NCBI GenBank assembly: GCA_015063745.1 | Contig: SVTO01000002.1 | Coordinates: forward strand, 20,882 to 84,881 | Length of the DNA: 64,000 bases | Source of the DNA: Oscillospiraceae bacterium | GTDB lineage: Bacteria; Bacillota; Clostridia; Oscillospirales; CAG-272 | Direction: 5' to 3' | In this document: piece by piece, positions 1 through 10,680 of the stretch | How positions within the stretch are numbered: position 1 is the first letter of the stretch | Layout: every line of letters begins with the position of its first letter | Translations under genes and position numbers: made by a program | Notes under the pieces: model-generated | Database searches by the model: none | Told to the model about the DNA's origin: nothing | What the model saw: only the letters and a program-made list of their open reading frames with translations

Positions 1-6
1 ATTAAC

Positions 7-2841
7 ATGAAAATTCACGTAAAGAAGATGTTTGCCGCTCTGTTTGCCGGTATTCTTCTGTTGTCCGGCTGTAATACGCAGCCCACAGTGCCTGAAACCG
101 ATGCAGTGATCACGGAAACCGAAGCTGCCACCGAGGCTGCCCCGGAAACACCCGATCTGACCCCGGCGAAGCATCAGATCACAGTGGATGAGATCAACAG
201 TCTTCTCGCCGCCAACAATCTGCAGACGAATATCCACTCCAAATTACCTTACCCTGCTGTGCATGCCGGTCAGCAGATGCGTGTCTGCCATACGGAAAGA
301 GGCACATACATTGCCTTCTCACGGGATTTCGGTTATGAAACGGACATAGCACAGTTCATCGTTGCAAAAATCGATAATGACAACAATGTTACCCTGTTGT
401 ATTTCGGAGAATATGCTGCCGATGGCAGTACCGTTCCTGTCAATGTCGGTCAGGATATCAACGGGAATATTGTTGTAACCTCCGCAACCGTGCCTGTATG
501 GGGGCAGCCCTGCAAATGTACCGCACCGGATCTGAATGTTTATATTTTTGATGCGGAAACAGATGAAATGTCCCGGTATTCGGCAGACGCTGTTCTGGAC
601 GAAGATGTGGATGGTGTTCTGGCCAGCGGCGAAGCATGGTTGGGCTATCCGCAGGCTATGTTCGATTTCGAGAACCGCAAGGTTTACATGTTTTTCAACG
701 GTACCAGTACCTATGATTTTGTATTGGAATGGTTTACCTTTGATCTGGAAAGCAGAGAATGGGAAAAACACAGCAACTATCAGCGCTTTGAAGGTATTGG
801 ACGTCACGGTTACTTCTTCCCCTTCCCGGACGGCAATGGCGGTGCTTACATCGTTGCCAACCGTAATGCGGAGAACAGTGTGGTAGCCGATCAGCTCGTT
901 TTGGCTGAAGGTAATGGCGTCCTGTATACCTATGTATTTGACGAAATGCGTCTTTTCCATATTCCCGACCTGACTTCTTCCGAAAATATTACATGGACCA
1001 TTATCCATGAAGCCTATTCCGAAAGGGGACATGAGGGCATCTGGTCCTGCATCAGTAACACCTCGTACGGCGGTGCATTCATGGATGCTGACGGATATCT
1101 GCATGTTACCTACCAGTATTATATTTCGGATATGATTAACAATCCGGGCGGTGTGGACTACAGCAAACTGGATCCGGATATGCAGTACCGTCATGCCATT
1201 TTTGACGGTATGGAATGTATCTACAATGAAAAAATGGACATTGAAGATACGGACTGGCTGTACCTGAAGCCCCAGATCACACAGGCTGCGGACGGAACAC
1301 TGTATATGATCGTTGCCAAAAATCAGTCATCCCCTCTGATGATAAAGGTGTATAAAGCCAAGGATGCGCTTGGCAAAGCCTGGGAACAGGTAAGTGTAAA
1401 TACTGTGGATGAAAACAAATCTCTGCGTTGTTTTTCCATGAGCCAGGCACGTGACGGTTCTGTACAGGACAATATTGTCAGCTGTTTTGCCTATACACCA
1501 TATACCGACCCGGAACTTGGATACAGACGTACAATTACCACATTCAATCTTTCCCTGGAGGATTACAGTACAACGGAACCTGTCGATGTGCTGGCCGGAT
1601 ACGATATTCAGTATGATGAAAGAGTAGACGAGCGCGTTCCTGCCATGGCGCATCAGACAAAGGTAATTCATACGGAAAACGGTACCTATGCGGCGTTCGT
1701 ATACGATCACAACTTTGATATGAGGAAGGATTATTTCCACATTGTCAAGATCGACAACGAGAAAAATGTACAAATTCTCTATTCCGGTGAATATACTTCT
1801 CGTCAGGATAAGGTTTTGACCATACAGATGCTGCCCGATGGCAAGATTTACATTTGTCCGCCGACAGGCTGCACGTTGTACACTTTGGATACCTCCACCG
1901 ATACCGTAACGCTTGTGGAAACCGCACAGTATTCCGATCGGTATTCTGCGATCCGACAGTCTGATCTGCTCCCCCATCCCGAAGCAGGAAAAGCTTATCT
2001 GGTCTGCGATATGAGCAGTGTCTTCCGTATCAGCGTCTACACAATCGATACAGAAGCAATGACCATATCCAAGTCCCCCAAGAATGCTTCCTTTGATACC
2101 AAGCTGATGGGCGATTATTCGCACTACTACGTAATTTCCGACGGCGGTACCGGTGCATATCTCGTAGCTACAAGAGAACTGAACAAACAGGAATTTGTAA
2201 AGAATCAGCTGGAGATTGGCGAAAAGCTTACCATTCACGGACACACCAATTATATAGACGATTCGATCATGCTATTCTATATCCCGGACCTTTCTACCGG
2301 TAAAACCACGTGCATTGAAATCGAGGCACCTTATGAAGCAGAAGGCAGTGCAGGTATCTGGTCTGCGGTGAACATGAAGGACAACGGTGATGTTTATCTG
2401 GATTCTGAAGGAAAACTTCACGTATTTTACACATATTATCACCATGATTTCGACGAAATCGACGCTCTGTCCAATACAGAACGCCACGCAGCTACCCTGA
2501 AACATTACCACGCGATTTATGAAGGTAGTGCGCTGGTTTCCAAGGAAGAACTTTCCATTGACGATCTTACCATGGATTCCTCCATCCGCATGGCCGAAAC
2601 CACCGACGGTACGGATTATCTGCTCGTCTGCAACATTGGCGAAGAAAAAGCAAAGATTGATGTATACTTCGAAACCGAAGAGGGCTGGGCACTTACCCAG
2701 ACAAAGGAACTGGGCGATTTTACTGCAGAATCCTTCAGTGTCAGCGCTCCCCGTGGCGGTTCCGTACAGGACAATGCAATCGACTGCATCATATACGGTG
2801 CGGACAACGATGTGTATTTCACCACGGTGACTTTCGAATAA
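7..2841 (+). CDS. Large secreted lipoprotein of unknown function, two internally homologous halves (putative beta-propeller-like)
   Basis: Lipobox LLLSGC after Lys-rich N-terminus; repeated motifs in both halves (HTERGTY/HTENGTY; LFHIPDL/LFYIPDL; G-IWS; LHV-Y-YY); paralogous to 36084..38897. Confidence 0.8.
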   Translation: MKIHVKKMFAALFAGILLLSGCNTQPTVPETDAVITETEAATEAAPETPDLTPAKHQITVDEINSLLAANNLQTNIHSKLPYPAVHAGQQMRVCHTERGTYIAFSRDFGYETDIAQFIVAKIDNDNNVTLLYFGEYAADGSTVPVNVGQDINGNIVVTSATVPVWGQPCKCTAPDLNVYIFDAETDEMSRYSADAVLDEDVDGVLASGEAWLGYPQAMFDFENRKVYMFFNGTSTYDFVLEWFTFDLESREWEKHSNYQRFEGIGRHGYFFPFPDGNGGAYIVANRNAENSVVADQLVLAEGNGVLYTYVFDEMRLFHIPDLTSSENITWTIIHEAYSERGHEGIWSCISNTSYGGAFMDADGYLHVTYQYYISDMINNPGGVDYSKLDPDMQYRHAIFDGMECIYNEKMDIEDTDWLYLKPQITQAADGTLYMIVAKNQSSPLMIKVYKAKDALGKAWEQVSVNTVDENKSLRCFSMSQARDGSVQDNIVSCFAYTPYTDPELGYRRTITTFNLSLEDYSTTEPVDVLAGYDIQYDERVDERVPAMAHQTKVIHTENGTYAAFVYDHNFDMRKDYFHIVKIDNEKNVQILYSGEYTSRQDKVLTIQMLPDGKIYICPPTGCTLYTLDTSTDTVTLVETAQYSDRYSAIRQSDLLPHPEAGKAYLVCDMSSVFRISVYTIDTEAMTISKSPKNASFDTKLMGDYSHYYVISDGGTGAYLVATRELNKQEFVKNQLEIGEKLTIHGHTNYIDDSIMLFYIPDLSTGKTTCIEIEAPYEAEGSAGIWSAVNMKDNGDVYLDSEGKLHVFYTYYHHDFDEIDALSNTERHAATLKHYHAIYEGSALVSKEELSIDDLTMDSSIRMAETTDGTDYLLVCNIGEEKAKIDVYFETEEGWALTQTKELGDFTAESFSVSAPRGGSVQDNAIDCIIYGADNDVYFTTVTFE

Positions 2842-2877
2842 AGGGTATCGCAAGCTGTATGAATAGGTTCTAAAACC

Positions 2878-2926
2878 AAAAACAGCGGCAGGATACGGTT
2901 TTTCCGTACATCCTGCCGCTGTTTTG
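2878..2926 (+). terminator. Intrinsic terminator (14-bp stem), possibly bidirectional
   Basis: aacagcggcaggat...atcctgccgctgtt followed by T-rich tract. Confidence 0.75.
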
Positions 2927-2971
2927 TGTATTGGCCGAAAATCCGACAAAAAAATGTTCAAAAAGGTGATT

Positions 2972-3448
2972 TTACATCTCCTGCCAGGCCTTGCACACAT
3001 CTGCCCATTCAGTATATCCGGAATACTTTTCCAGTTCGGGAATGGTCAGCTCAATGGCGCTGTTGGCACTTCCGCAGGCAGGGAATACCGTTTCGAATCG
3101 CTTCAGGGATTCATCCAGATATACTGCAACACCTTCGTTCACCGCAAAGGGGCAAACGCCGCCTACCGCATGACCGATCAGGGTTTCCGCTTCCTCCGGG
3201 GTGAGCATTTTTGCTTTTGTACCGAAGCGTGCTTTATATTTTGCATTATCGATCTTGGCATCTCCCGCCGCTACGATCAGGATGGGGTTTTCGCCGACCA
3301 TGAAGGACAGGGTTTTGGCGATACGGCAGGGTTCGCAGTTCAGCGCCTGTGCCGCCAGTTCCACCGTCGCGCTGGACACCGGAAATTCCAGAATTTTTTC
3401 TTCCATGCCGTACTGTCTGAAATATACTTTTACTTTTTCGATAGCCAT
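2972..3448 (-). CDS. YbaK/EbsC-type aminoacyl-tRNA deacylase family protein
   Basis: MAIEKVKVYF...CRIAKTLSFMV...GHAVGGVCPFA...; start chosen at internal Met. Confidence 0.75.
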   Translation of the reverse strand: MAIEKVKVYFRQYGMEEKILEFPVSSATVELAAQALNCEPCRIAKTLSFMVGENPILIVAAGDAKIDNAKYKARFGTKAKMLTPEEAETLIGHAVGGVCPFAVNEGVAVYLDESLKRFETVFPACGSANSAIELTIPELEKYSGYTEWADVCKAWQEM

Positions 3449-3789
3449 AGTTTTCCCCTCTGCAGATTGTTTTTCTATATTATGGCACACTTATGCCGAA
3501 ATTGCAAGTACATTAAAAAAATTTTCCCACTTCTTATTTTTCGCGCGGAATGGTGCACACGAATCCCTGTCCATGCCAAATTCCCTGTTCGGCAGAGGGG
3601 AATATGGAACACATGAATAATCGAAAAATGCGAAGAACACTCCATTCTATTCATTCTGATAATTGACATTTGGCGGAATGTGTGGTATAATAATACGGTT
3701 GAAAAGGCAGGTGTGTGATTTTCAGATCCGCTGTCGCCTTTATCAATTCGTTTTCCAAAAATTTATTTCAAGAAATGAGATGATCCAAC

Positions 3790-4983
3790 ATGGAAAGAAG
3801 AACAGGTACGATATCCAGAGGCATCCGCTGCCCCATCATTCGTGAAGGCGATGATCTCGTTCAGATCGTCACTGACAGCGTACTGGAAGCAGCCGCCTGT
3901 GAAGAATTTGCACTCCGTGACCGTGATGTAATCTGCATGACCGAATCCATCGTGGCAAGAGCACAGGGTAACTATGCCTCCGTGGATGATATTGCCGCAG
4001 ATGTAAAGGCAAAGTTCGGCGACAATACCGTTGGTGTTATTTTCCCCATTCTGTCCAGAAACCGCTTCTCCATCTGTCTGAAGGGTATTGCCAGAGGTGC
4101 AAAAAAGATCGTTCTGATGTTAAGCTATCCCTCCGATGAGGTTGGTAACGAACTGGTTTCCCTGGACAAGCTGGACGAAGCCGGTGTGAATCCCTACAGC
4201 GATGTGCTTTCTCTGGAAAGATACAGAGAGCTGTTCGGCGAGAATCTCCATCCCTTCACCGGTGTTGACTATGTTGCCTACTATCAGGAACTGGTCAAAG
4301 CGGAAGGTGCCGATGTAGAGGTCATCTTTGCCAATGATTGCAGAGCCGTACTGAACTACACCAAATGTGTACTGAACTGCGACATTCATACAAGAGCAAG
4401 AACCAAGAGACTGCTGAAGGCTGCCGGTGCGGAAATCGTATTCGGTATGGACGAAATTCTGCGTGAACCCGTCAACGGAAGCGGCTGCAACGAAAATTAC
4501 GGTCTGCTGGGTTCCAACAAGGCTACCGAAGACTCCATCAAGCTCTTCCCCAGGGAATGTGGAGATCTGGTATTTGCCATCCAGAATCTGATTATGGAAA
4601 AGACCGGCAAGCACGTGGAAGTAATGGTATACGGTGACGGCGCATTCAAGGATCCCGTCGGCAAGATCTGGGAACTGGCTGACCCCTGTGTTTCCCCCGC
4701 ATACACACCCGGTCTGGAAGGTACACCCAATGAAGTCAAGCTGAAGTATCTGGCTGACAACGATTTCAAGGCACTGAGCGGCAAGGCTCTGCAGGATGCG
4801 ATCGCACAGACCATCCGTGCCAAGAAGGCGGATCTGGTAGGTGACATGGCATCCCAGGGTACCACTCCCAGAAGACTGACCGACCTGATCGGATCCCTCT
4901 GCGACCTGACCAGCGGTTCCGGTGACAAGGGTACGCCCGTTGTTCTGGTACAGGGTTACTTCGATAATCTGACTGCTGAATAA
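3790..4983 (+). CDS. Coenzyme F420-0:L-glutamate ligase (CofE)-like family protein
   Basis: Sequence resembles F420 gamma-glutamyl ligase family (RCPIIREGDDL...RDRDVICMTESIVARAQG). Confidence 0.6.
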   Translation: MERRTGTISRGIRCPIIREGDDLVQIVTDSVLEAAACEEFALRDRDVICMTESIVARAQGNYASVDDIAADVKAKFGDNTVGVIFPILSRNRFSICLKGIARGAKKIVLMLSYPSDEVGNELVSLDKLDEAGVNPYSDVLSLERYRELFGENLHPFTGVDYVAYYQELVKAEGADVEVIFANDCRAVLNYTKCVLNCDIHTRARTKRLLKAAGAEIVFGMDEILREPVNGSGCNENYGLLGSNKATEDSIKLFPRECGDLVFAIQNLIMEKTGKHVEVMVYGDGAFKDPVGKIWELADPCVSPAYTPGLEGTPNEVKLKYLADNDFKALSGKALQDAIAQTIRAKKADLVGDMASQGTTPRRLTDLIGSLCDLTSGSGDKGTPVVLVQGYFDNLTAE

Positions 4984-4992
4984 ACAGAATAA

Positions 4993-5042
4993 CAAAACGG
5001 CTTTCGGCGGATGATAATATTCCGACCGGAAGCCGTTTTTTT
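4993..5042 (+). terminator. Intrinsic terminator
   Basis: aaaacggctttcgg...ccggaagccgttttttt. Confidence 0.75.
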
Positions 5043-5160
5043 TACTGCTTTCCCCGGCCATACTTCTTTTATCTAAAAAATCATTGCACTTTTCCCCGTC
5101 CTGTGGTATCATATAAACAGTACACCCAATTTCTGCACTGCAGATTCATCGGAGGTCCAT

Positions 5161-6468
5161 GTGAAACTGAATTACAAACGCACAATTCTCATCGGTTTTG
5201 CCTTTATGTCCATTCTGGCATTCTGGCAGTTCTACGATCAGGTGATTCCCTATCTGCTGGAGAATGTCTTCGGCCTTTCCACCTTCGCCGCAAATGCGAT
5301 TATGTCCGTGGATAATATCCTCGCAATTTTCATGCTTCCTTTGTTCGGCGCCATTTCCGACCGGACCAGTACCCGTCTCGGAAAACGTACGCCCTATATC
5401 CTCTTCGGTACCATCGCCGCTGTGATCCTTATGGTCATTCTGGCCTTCACCGAAGAAGCACGTCATTTCCCCGGCTTCCTGATCACTCTTTTCCTGCTCC
5501 TGTTTGTTATGTCCACCTACCGTACTCCGGCTGTGGCGTATATGCCCGATGTGACGGAAAAGCCTCTGCGCAGTAAGGCCAATGCGATCATCAATCTGGT
5601 GGGGTACATCGGTGGGATTTTCTCTACGGTGGTTATGATGTTCATGCTGTCCAGCGACAAAAATGATGCCGGTGAAACGGTTTATGCCGCGGATCAGTCC
5701 TTCCTGCCCGTTTTTCTCGTCATTGCGGCCTTCATGCTGGTATCCGTGCTCATTCTCGTACTCACCATCCGGGAAAACAAGCTGGCGGCGGAAGTGCATA
5801 TCGAAGACGATACGCCGGCTGACAAGGCGGACAAGCCTGCGAGGAAGCTCTCCGGTCCGGTCAAGCGGAGTCTGGTGCTGATTCTGGCATCTGTGTTCCT
5901 GTGGTTCATGTCCTACAACGCCGTTACCACCGCTTTCTCCCGGTACTGCGTGAATATCTGGCATACGGATCTGGGTACATCCTCCGGTTATCTGATGACC
6001 GCCACCATTGCCGCCATTGCCGCTTTTGTTCCCCTTGGATTTGTTTCCGGTGCGCTGGGCAGAAAGAAAACCGTTCTGCTGGGTGTGGCGCTGATGACAA
6101 TCTGCTTCGGTGCCGCCGGATTCATCACGGAACAGACACCGGTGATGTATGTGGTACTGGCGCTGGTCGGTGTGGCCTGGGCGGCGATCAATGTCAACTC
6201 CTATCCCATGGTTGTGGAAATGAGCTCCGGTTCCGATGTGGGCAAGTATACCGGCTTCTACTACACCTTCTCCATGGCGGCACAGATCACAACTCCTCTG
6301 CTGTCCGGTTTCCTCATTGACCGGCTGGGCTGGGGCTACAGTATTCTCTTCCCCTATGCGGTGATCTTCGCGGCGGCTTCCTTTGTAACCATGTGCTTTG
6401 TGAAGCATGGGGATGTAAAGGTCAGCGCCAGAGACGTAATCGAAACCGCGGCAGGTATGGAGGACTGA
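5161..6468 (+). CDS. MFS transporter
   Basis: 12-TM-like hydrophobic profile; GAISDRTSTRLGKRTPYILFG loop; GTG start preceded by cggagg. Confidence 0.8.
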   Translation: MKLNYKRTILIGFAFMSILAFWQFYDQVIPYLLENVFGLSTFAANAIMSVDNILAIFMLPLFGAISDRTSTRLGKRTPYILFGTIAAVILMVILAFTEEARHFPGFLITLFLLLFVMSTYRTPAVAYMPDVTEKPLRSKANAIINLVGYIGGIFSTVVMMFMLSSDKNDAGETVYAADQSFLPVFLVIAAFMLVSVLILVLTIRENKLAAEVHIEDDTPADKADKPARKLSGPVKRSLVLILASVFLWFMSYNAVTTAFSRYCVNIWHTDLGTSSGYLMTATIAAIAAFVPLGFVSGALGRKKTVLLGVALMTICFGAAGFITEQTPVMYVVLALVGVAWAAINVNSYPMVVEMSSGSDVGKYTGFYYTFSMAAQITTPLLSGFLIDRLGWGYSILFPYAVIFAAASFVTMCFVKHGDVKVSARDVIETAAGMED

Positions 6469-6470
6469 GC

Positions 6471-7280
6471 ATGGTCTGGATCGTTTCGGCACTTTCCGTT
6501 ATCCTGTTTTTTGTTCTGCTGTGGCTGTTCTGCATCTGCCCTTCCCTGCGCCGGCATCCACATCTGCTTCTGTTCCGGAATGCGCGGATCGCACACCGGG
6601 GACTGCACGATGATACCGTTCCCGAAAACTCCCTGACTGCATTCCGTCGGGCGGCTGAGGCGGGCTTTGCCATCGAAAACGATATCCACATCACTGCCGA
6701 CGGAGAAATTGTGGTATTCCACGACGACACGCTGGATCGGATGTGCGGTGTTTCCGGCCGGCCGGAAGAATTCACGCTGGCGGAACTCAAAGCTCTTCGT
6801 CTTGCGGGGAGGGATGAACAGATTCCCACCCTTGCGGAATGTCTTGCTGTAATTGACGGCCGGGTACCCCTGCTGATTGAGTTCAAATGCCGGACGGGGG
6901 ATGTGTGTGCCAGACTTTGTCCTGCGGCGGATGCGGTTCTGGCGGAGTACAAGGGTGTGTATTGGATCCAGTCCTTCTATCCTTTCGTGCTGTCCTGGTA
7001 CCGGAAGCATCGGCCGGACGTCTGCAGAGGACAGCTTGCCACGGCTTTCGTAGGGGACAAGCTCCATATGCGGATGCTGGGTATGCTTCTCTTCAACGTG
7101 TTCGCACGACCGGACTTTGTTTCCTATGAGTGGAAATACCGGCACAAGTGGAACCGGCGGATATGTACCGCACTTGGTGCCGCGCCCGTTGGCTGGACTT
7201 TCCGGGCGGAAGAGGAGATCAAAGCCTGCAAAGAAGATTTTGCGGGGTTCATTTTCGAAGGATTCTTACCTAAAAAATAA
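6471..7280 (+). CDS. Glycerophosphodiester phosphodiesterase family protein
   Basis: IAHRGLHDDTVPENSLTAFRRA, EIVVFHDDTLDRMCG, IEFK motifs; N-terminal TM helix. Confidence 0.85.
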   Translation: MVWIVSALSVILFFVLLWLFCICPSLRRHPHLLLFRNARIAHRGLHDDTVPENSLTAFRRAAEAGFAIENDIHITADGEIVVFHDDTLDRMCGVSGRPEEFTLAELKALRLAGRDEQIPTLAECLAVIDGRVPLLIEFKCRTGDVCARLCPAADAVLAEYKGVYWIQSFYPFVLSWYRKHRPDVCRGQLATAFVGDKLHMRMLGMLLFNVFARPDFVSYEWKYRHKWNRRICTALGAAPVGWTFRAEEEIKACKEDFAGFIFEGFLPKK

Positions 7281-7284
7281 ACAA

Positions 7285-7346
7285 AAAACGTCATCACGGG
7301 ACCGGCGAGCTTTTCGCTACGGTTTGCCGCAGATGACGTTTTTTAT
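7285..7346. terminator. Bidirectional terminator between convergent genes
   Basis: aaaaaacgtcat...atgacgttttttat. Confidence 0.6.
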
Positions 7347-7367
7347 GTTTGACCGGTGTACGGCGGC

Positions 7368-8753
7368 TTATTTTCTCACCGCTTCTCCGGCTTTATGTAT
7401 TTTCTTCAGCCACTTCCCGCTGCGCAGACGGAAATAACACCACACACATTTGATGATCTGGTCGATCTTCAGCATGGTGTAGATCCAGAAGGAGGACCAA
7501 TGGAACACCAGCCCCGCCAGAGCACCGAGCGGTACGGATGCGACCCACAGGAACAGAATATCCCCGAGCATCAGGAATTTCGTATCCCCGCCGGCACGCA
7601 GTACGCCTTTGGTCAGGATGGAGTTCATGGACTGGAAGATTACGATGATGATGATCGCGTTCATCAGGTCGTAGGCGATCTTCTTGGCTTCGGGAGATAC
7701 GTCGTAATAGTTGATAATGGGGGAACGCAGGATCAGAATGACCAGTGCGGCCACACAGCCGATCAGAAAGCCGAGGAACAAAAAGGTATACCCCTGCTTC
7801 TGGGCTTTTTCGTAATCGCCCTCTCCCATGGTATGACCTGTGATAATGCCGCTGGCGTTGGAGATACCCTGGGTCAGAACGGAGCTGAGCTGCTGTACTA
7901 CGGTGGTGACGGAATTGGCTGCCACGAAGGCCTGACCGATTCTGCCCATGATCATGGCTACGGCATTGTTGCCCAGAGCCAGCAGGGAGTCGCTGATCAG
8001 AACGGGGATGCTGACACGGAAATATTCCTGCACCAGATCCCGGCAGTTCATGGCAAGATCCTTCAGCCGATAGCCGATCCGCTTATCCCGCAGGAAAAAG
8101 AATCCGCAGATGAAAAGCAGTTCGAAAATACGGGCGATCAGAGTACCCAGCGCCGCGCCTGCGATTTCCATCCGGGGTGCACCGAGTTTACCGAAAATGA
8201 ATACCCAGTTGAAGAATACATTCACAAAGAAAGCGATGATCGAACAGGTCAGCGGAATCCGTACCTGTCCCACACTGCGCAGTACAATGGTGCAGGTCAG
8301 CGCCAGTCCCATGCAGAAATAGGTCGGGATCATCCAGCGCAGGTAGATCACGCCGTAGGAAATGATCTCCGCATCGGGTGTATACAGCTTCATAATCAGC
8401 GCCGGAACCGCGAGTGTGGCCACCGTAAATGCCGTGGCGAACACAAGGCAGAAGCGCAGCATGATAGTGATGGCTTTTTTCAGAGAAACGGCATCCTTCA
8501 TCCCCCAGAAGCGGGAGGTCAGAACGGATGCGCCCATGCCGATACCCATACAGCAGATCTGGAACAGCGTAATAAACTGTCCGGCAAGGGAAGATGCGGA
8601 AAGCTGGGCGTCCCCCATACTGCTGAGCATAATGGTATCCATCAGGTTGATCCCCACAGTAATCAGCTGCTGGAGGGAAATGGGAATGGCGATCTTGGCC
8701 ATTTTCAGGTACAGATCCTTTGTACCGAGAAATTCTTTCAGTCTGGTTTGCAT
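7368..8753 (-). CDS. MATE family efflux transporter
   Basis: MAKIAIPISLQQLITVGINLMDTIMLSSMGDAQLSA... typical MATE N-terminus; 12 hydrophobic segments. Confidence 0.85.
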   Translation of the reverse strand: MQTRLKEFLGTKDLYLKMAKIAIPISLQQLITVGINLMDTIMLSSMGDAQLSASSLAGQFITLFQICCMGIGMGASVLTSRFWGMKDAVSLKKAITIMLRFCLVFATAFTVATLAVPALIMKLYTPDAEIISYGVIYLRWMIPTYFCMGLALTCTIVLRSVGQVRIPLTCSIIAFFVNVFFNWVFIFGKLGAPRMEIAGAALGTLIARIFELLFICGFFFLRDKRIGYRLKDLAMNCRDLVQEYFRVSIPVLISDSLLALGNNAVAMIMGRIGQAFVAANSVTTVVQQLSSVLTQGISNASGIITGHTMGEGDYEKAQKQGYTFLFLGFLIGCVAALVILILRSPIINYYDVSPEAKKIAYDLMNAIIIIVIFQSMNSILTKGVLRAGGDTKFLMLGDILFLWVASVPLGALAGLVFHWSSFWIYTMLKIDQIIKCVWCYFRLRSGKWLKKIHKAGEAVRK

Positions 8754-9175
8754 AACATTGTCCTTTGATTCTGTAGCACTCTTCTAATTATACTCCATTT
8801 TCAGAAAAAATACAATTGTTTTCCCGCAAATATCCCTTTTCTGATATTTGTTGCTGAAAAAATCTTCGTCGATTTCACCAAAGAACGTTCACATACTAAC
8901 AAAATACCCTCCAGAATCCAAAGGATACTTTCGCCAAGAAGGTATCCTTTTTGCATATAAAGATTCTTCTTGTAATTTGGCATTCAGATACAGAATCGCA
9001 AATTACCACTTGATACAAAAGGATTATTACCAGATCGTGTTTGATACAGAACAAAGCCGAAAACTCACTCGGCTTTGTTCCTATACCTTGAATTATTCAT
9101 AAATATATAGTATACTGTATTTAGATGAAACTTTTTGAGAAAATTTACGTCTAAACAAACAAAGGAGGTAATTAC

Positions 9176-9417
9176 ATGAAGAGATTCCTAGTGGTATCGT
9201 GACAAAAGACGGTTTCTTTATCTTGCGCGATGAAACCACCCTCAAGAATGTTGTCGAAAATACATATGGGTTAATTGTAACTGAATCATAAGAATATACA
9301 TTCGAAACCAGAGGTATTTCTTTTCATTACCCAATCGATATAGGTCTGCTGTCGACTGAATTATATCTCATTGATTTATCAATTTCACAGTTGTATAATG
9401 AAGGTGACCTAAAATAA
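9176..9417 (+). pseudogene. Frameshifted/stop-interrupted remnant ORF
   Basis: RBS aaggaggt + ATG closes after 8 codons; alternative frame reads EEIPSGIVTKDGFFILRDETTLKNVVENTYGLIVTES*EYTFETRGISFHYPIDIGLLSTELYLIDLSISQLYNEGDLK*. Confidence 0.5.
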
Positions 9418-9437
9418 TACTGATGGAGGTAGTTTTT

Positions 9438-9764
9438 ATGTTATTTGAAGCCGAAGTAATTCCCCTTTTTATTAGCGGAGTATGTATTATTAGCGTTTTG
9501 GAGCTCATTTTCGGATGCATCATACTGAAGAAAAGAAAAAAGGCTTGTATTCTCTTGATCGGTAATGTTGTAAGCATGGCTATAGCACAGTTTTTCTTAA
9601 TCCGCTGTGTTTTTTCAGATCGTCTGGATTTTGCAATTATACCTGCTCTTGCGTCAAACTCCAACTCGGTCAGTATTGGACTTTTTGGAGTGTTTTGGGC
9701 AATTAGTGTGTTTATCCTTCTGCTTTTAGTTTTGGTTTGTACAAAAAATAGTGAGAAACAATAA
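9438..9764 (+). CDS. Small hydrophobic membrane protein of unknown function
   Basis: ORF with about three hydrophobic segments; alternative start MLFEAEVIP with upstream tggaggt. Confidence 0.5.
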   Translation: MLFEAEVIPLFISGVCIISVLELIFGCIILKKRKKACILLIGNVVSMAIAQFFLIRCVFSDRLDFAIIPALASNSNSVSIGLFGVFWAISVFILLLLVLVCTKNSEKQ

Positions 9765-10613
9765 AGCAAAAAGGAATATAAATCATCCGACAGTTGATGT
9801 ACATTAAAAAGGTTTTGATTGAATTAAGTCTTACCGATTGAGATTTATCATATCGGCTATTATCCACCTTGCAAAAATGGATAGGCATTCACTCAATATG
9901 AACGAAATCCTATTTTCCAGTATGGCACATCGCCATTTGAATGCCACACTTTTGTTCTCGATGGAGTAATGAATGAGTTAAGCAAAATTATTTCTCCTTC
10001 ACCCTCTTGACTATTTATGATCTGTGCGTGAACAGGGATTCCTATACAATCTGCCATTAGATCGTGACTGTACCGTAAGCAAACAGTTCTGTATTTTACT
10101 CATAATTCAGAATCTCCTATAAATATTGGATTGTTATACGTTATGTAATATACCGCAATATTTATTAGGCATACTGTAACGATAGAACGCTGAAAAAAGA
10201 TATAAGGACAATGCAAAGGCTCCATCCGACAAGGGTGGAGCTTTATGCATAGAGTTCCGTCAAATCGACGAAGGGTTTGACGGATAAGCCTATATCAGCA
10301 CAAAAGGTAAAAGGAGTGTTTTGCTATGTAATTGCCCTGTGGTTCATTTTAGCACCAATGTGTATTGCTGTGGGGTTTGCCTTAAATCGCATTGTGGGCA
10401 TTCCCTTGTGCATTTCGATGATGGATAAGATTTATAGGCGTTCAGCAACAAAAATCTAAAAAGGGACCCGCAAATGCACAAAACAACCCATGTAATTTAG
10501 TAACGTAAGCAACCACAGCTCTGTAAAAATCTCCCAAAAAAAACATATCCCCCCTTTTTCCAAAGTTTTTTGAAAAGAGGGATAGGGGGTAAAGAATTGC
10601 TGCGCAAATCTTC

Positions 10614-10660
10614 GGGGGAGGTAGAAAAGCTTTTTCGCAAAAAGTTTTTCTACCTCCCCC
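10614..10660. repeat. Long palindromic intergenic repeat, copy 1
   Basis: gggggaggtagaaaagctttttcgcaaaaagtttttctacctccccc, preceded by cccccttttt-ccaaagttttttgaaaagaggg. Confidence 0.8.
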
Positions 10661-10680
10661 TTAATATTCAACTATTCACC

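Larger units (their letters stand above)
8853..10306. other. AT-rich genomic islet A sharing left- and right-end sequences with islet B (27818..29840)
   Basis: Left: cttcgtcgatttcaccaaagaacgttcacat and cactcggctttgttcctataccttgaattattcataaat; right: 52-bp ttccgtcaaatcgacgaagggtttgacggataagcctatatcagcacaaaag with one mismatch versus islet B. Confidence 0.65.

Noticed and set aside
319-3000. Long antisense ORFs opposite many genes (e.g. 319..1194 -, 5146..6492 -, 7356..8768 +, 10570..12264 +, 44280..46109 +)
   Set aside because: They mirror real coding genes, have low-complexity Cys/His/Gln-rich composition, lack plausible RBS and family motifs; byproduct of codon bias in the sense gene.
10277-10459. 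60-aa ORF at the right end of islet A
   Set aside because: Overlaps the 52-bp shared repeat and lacks an RBS; more likely a fragment of a decayed membrane-protein gene.
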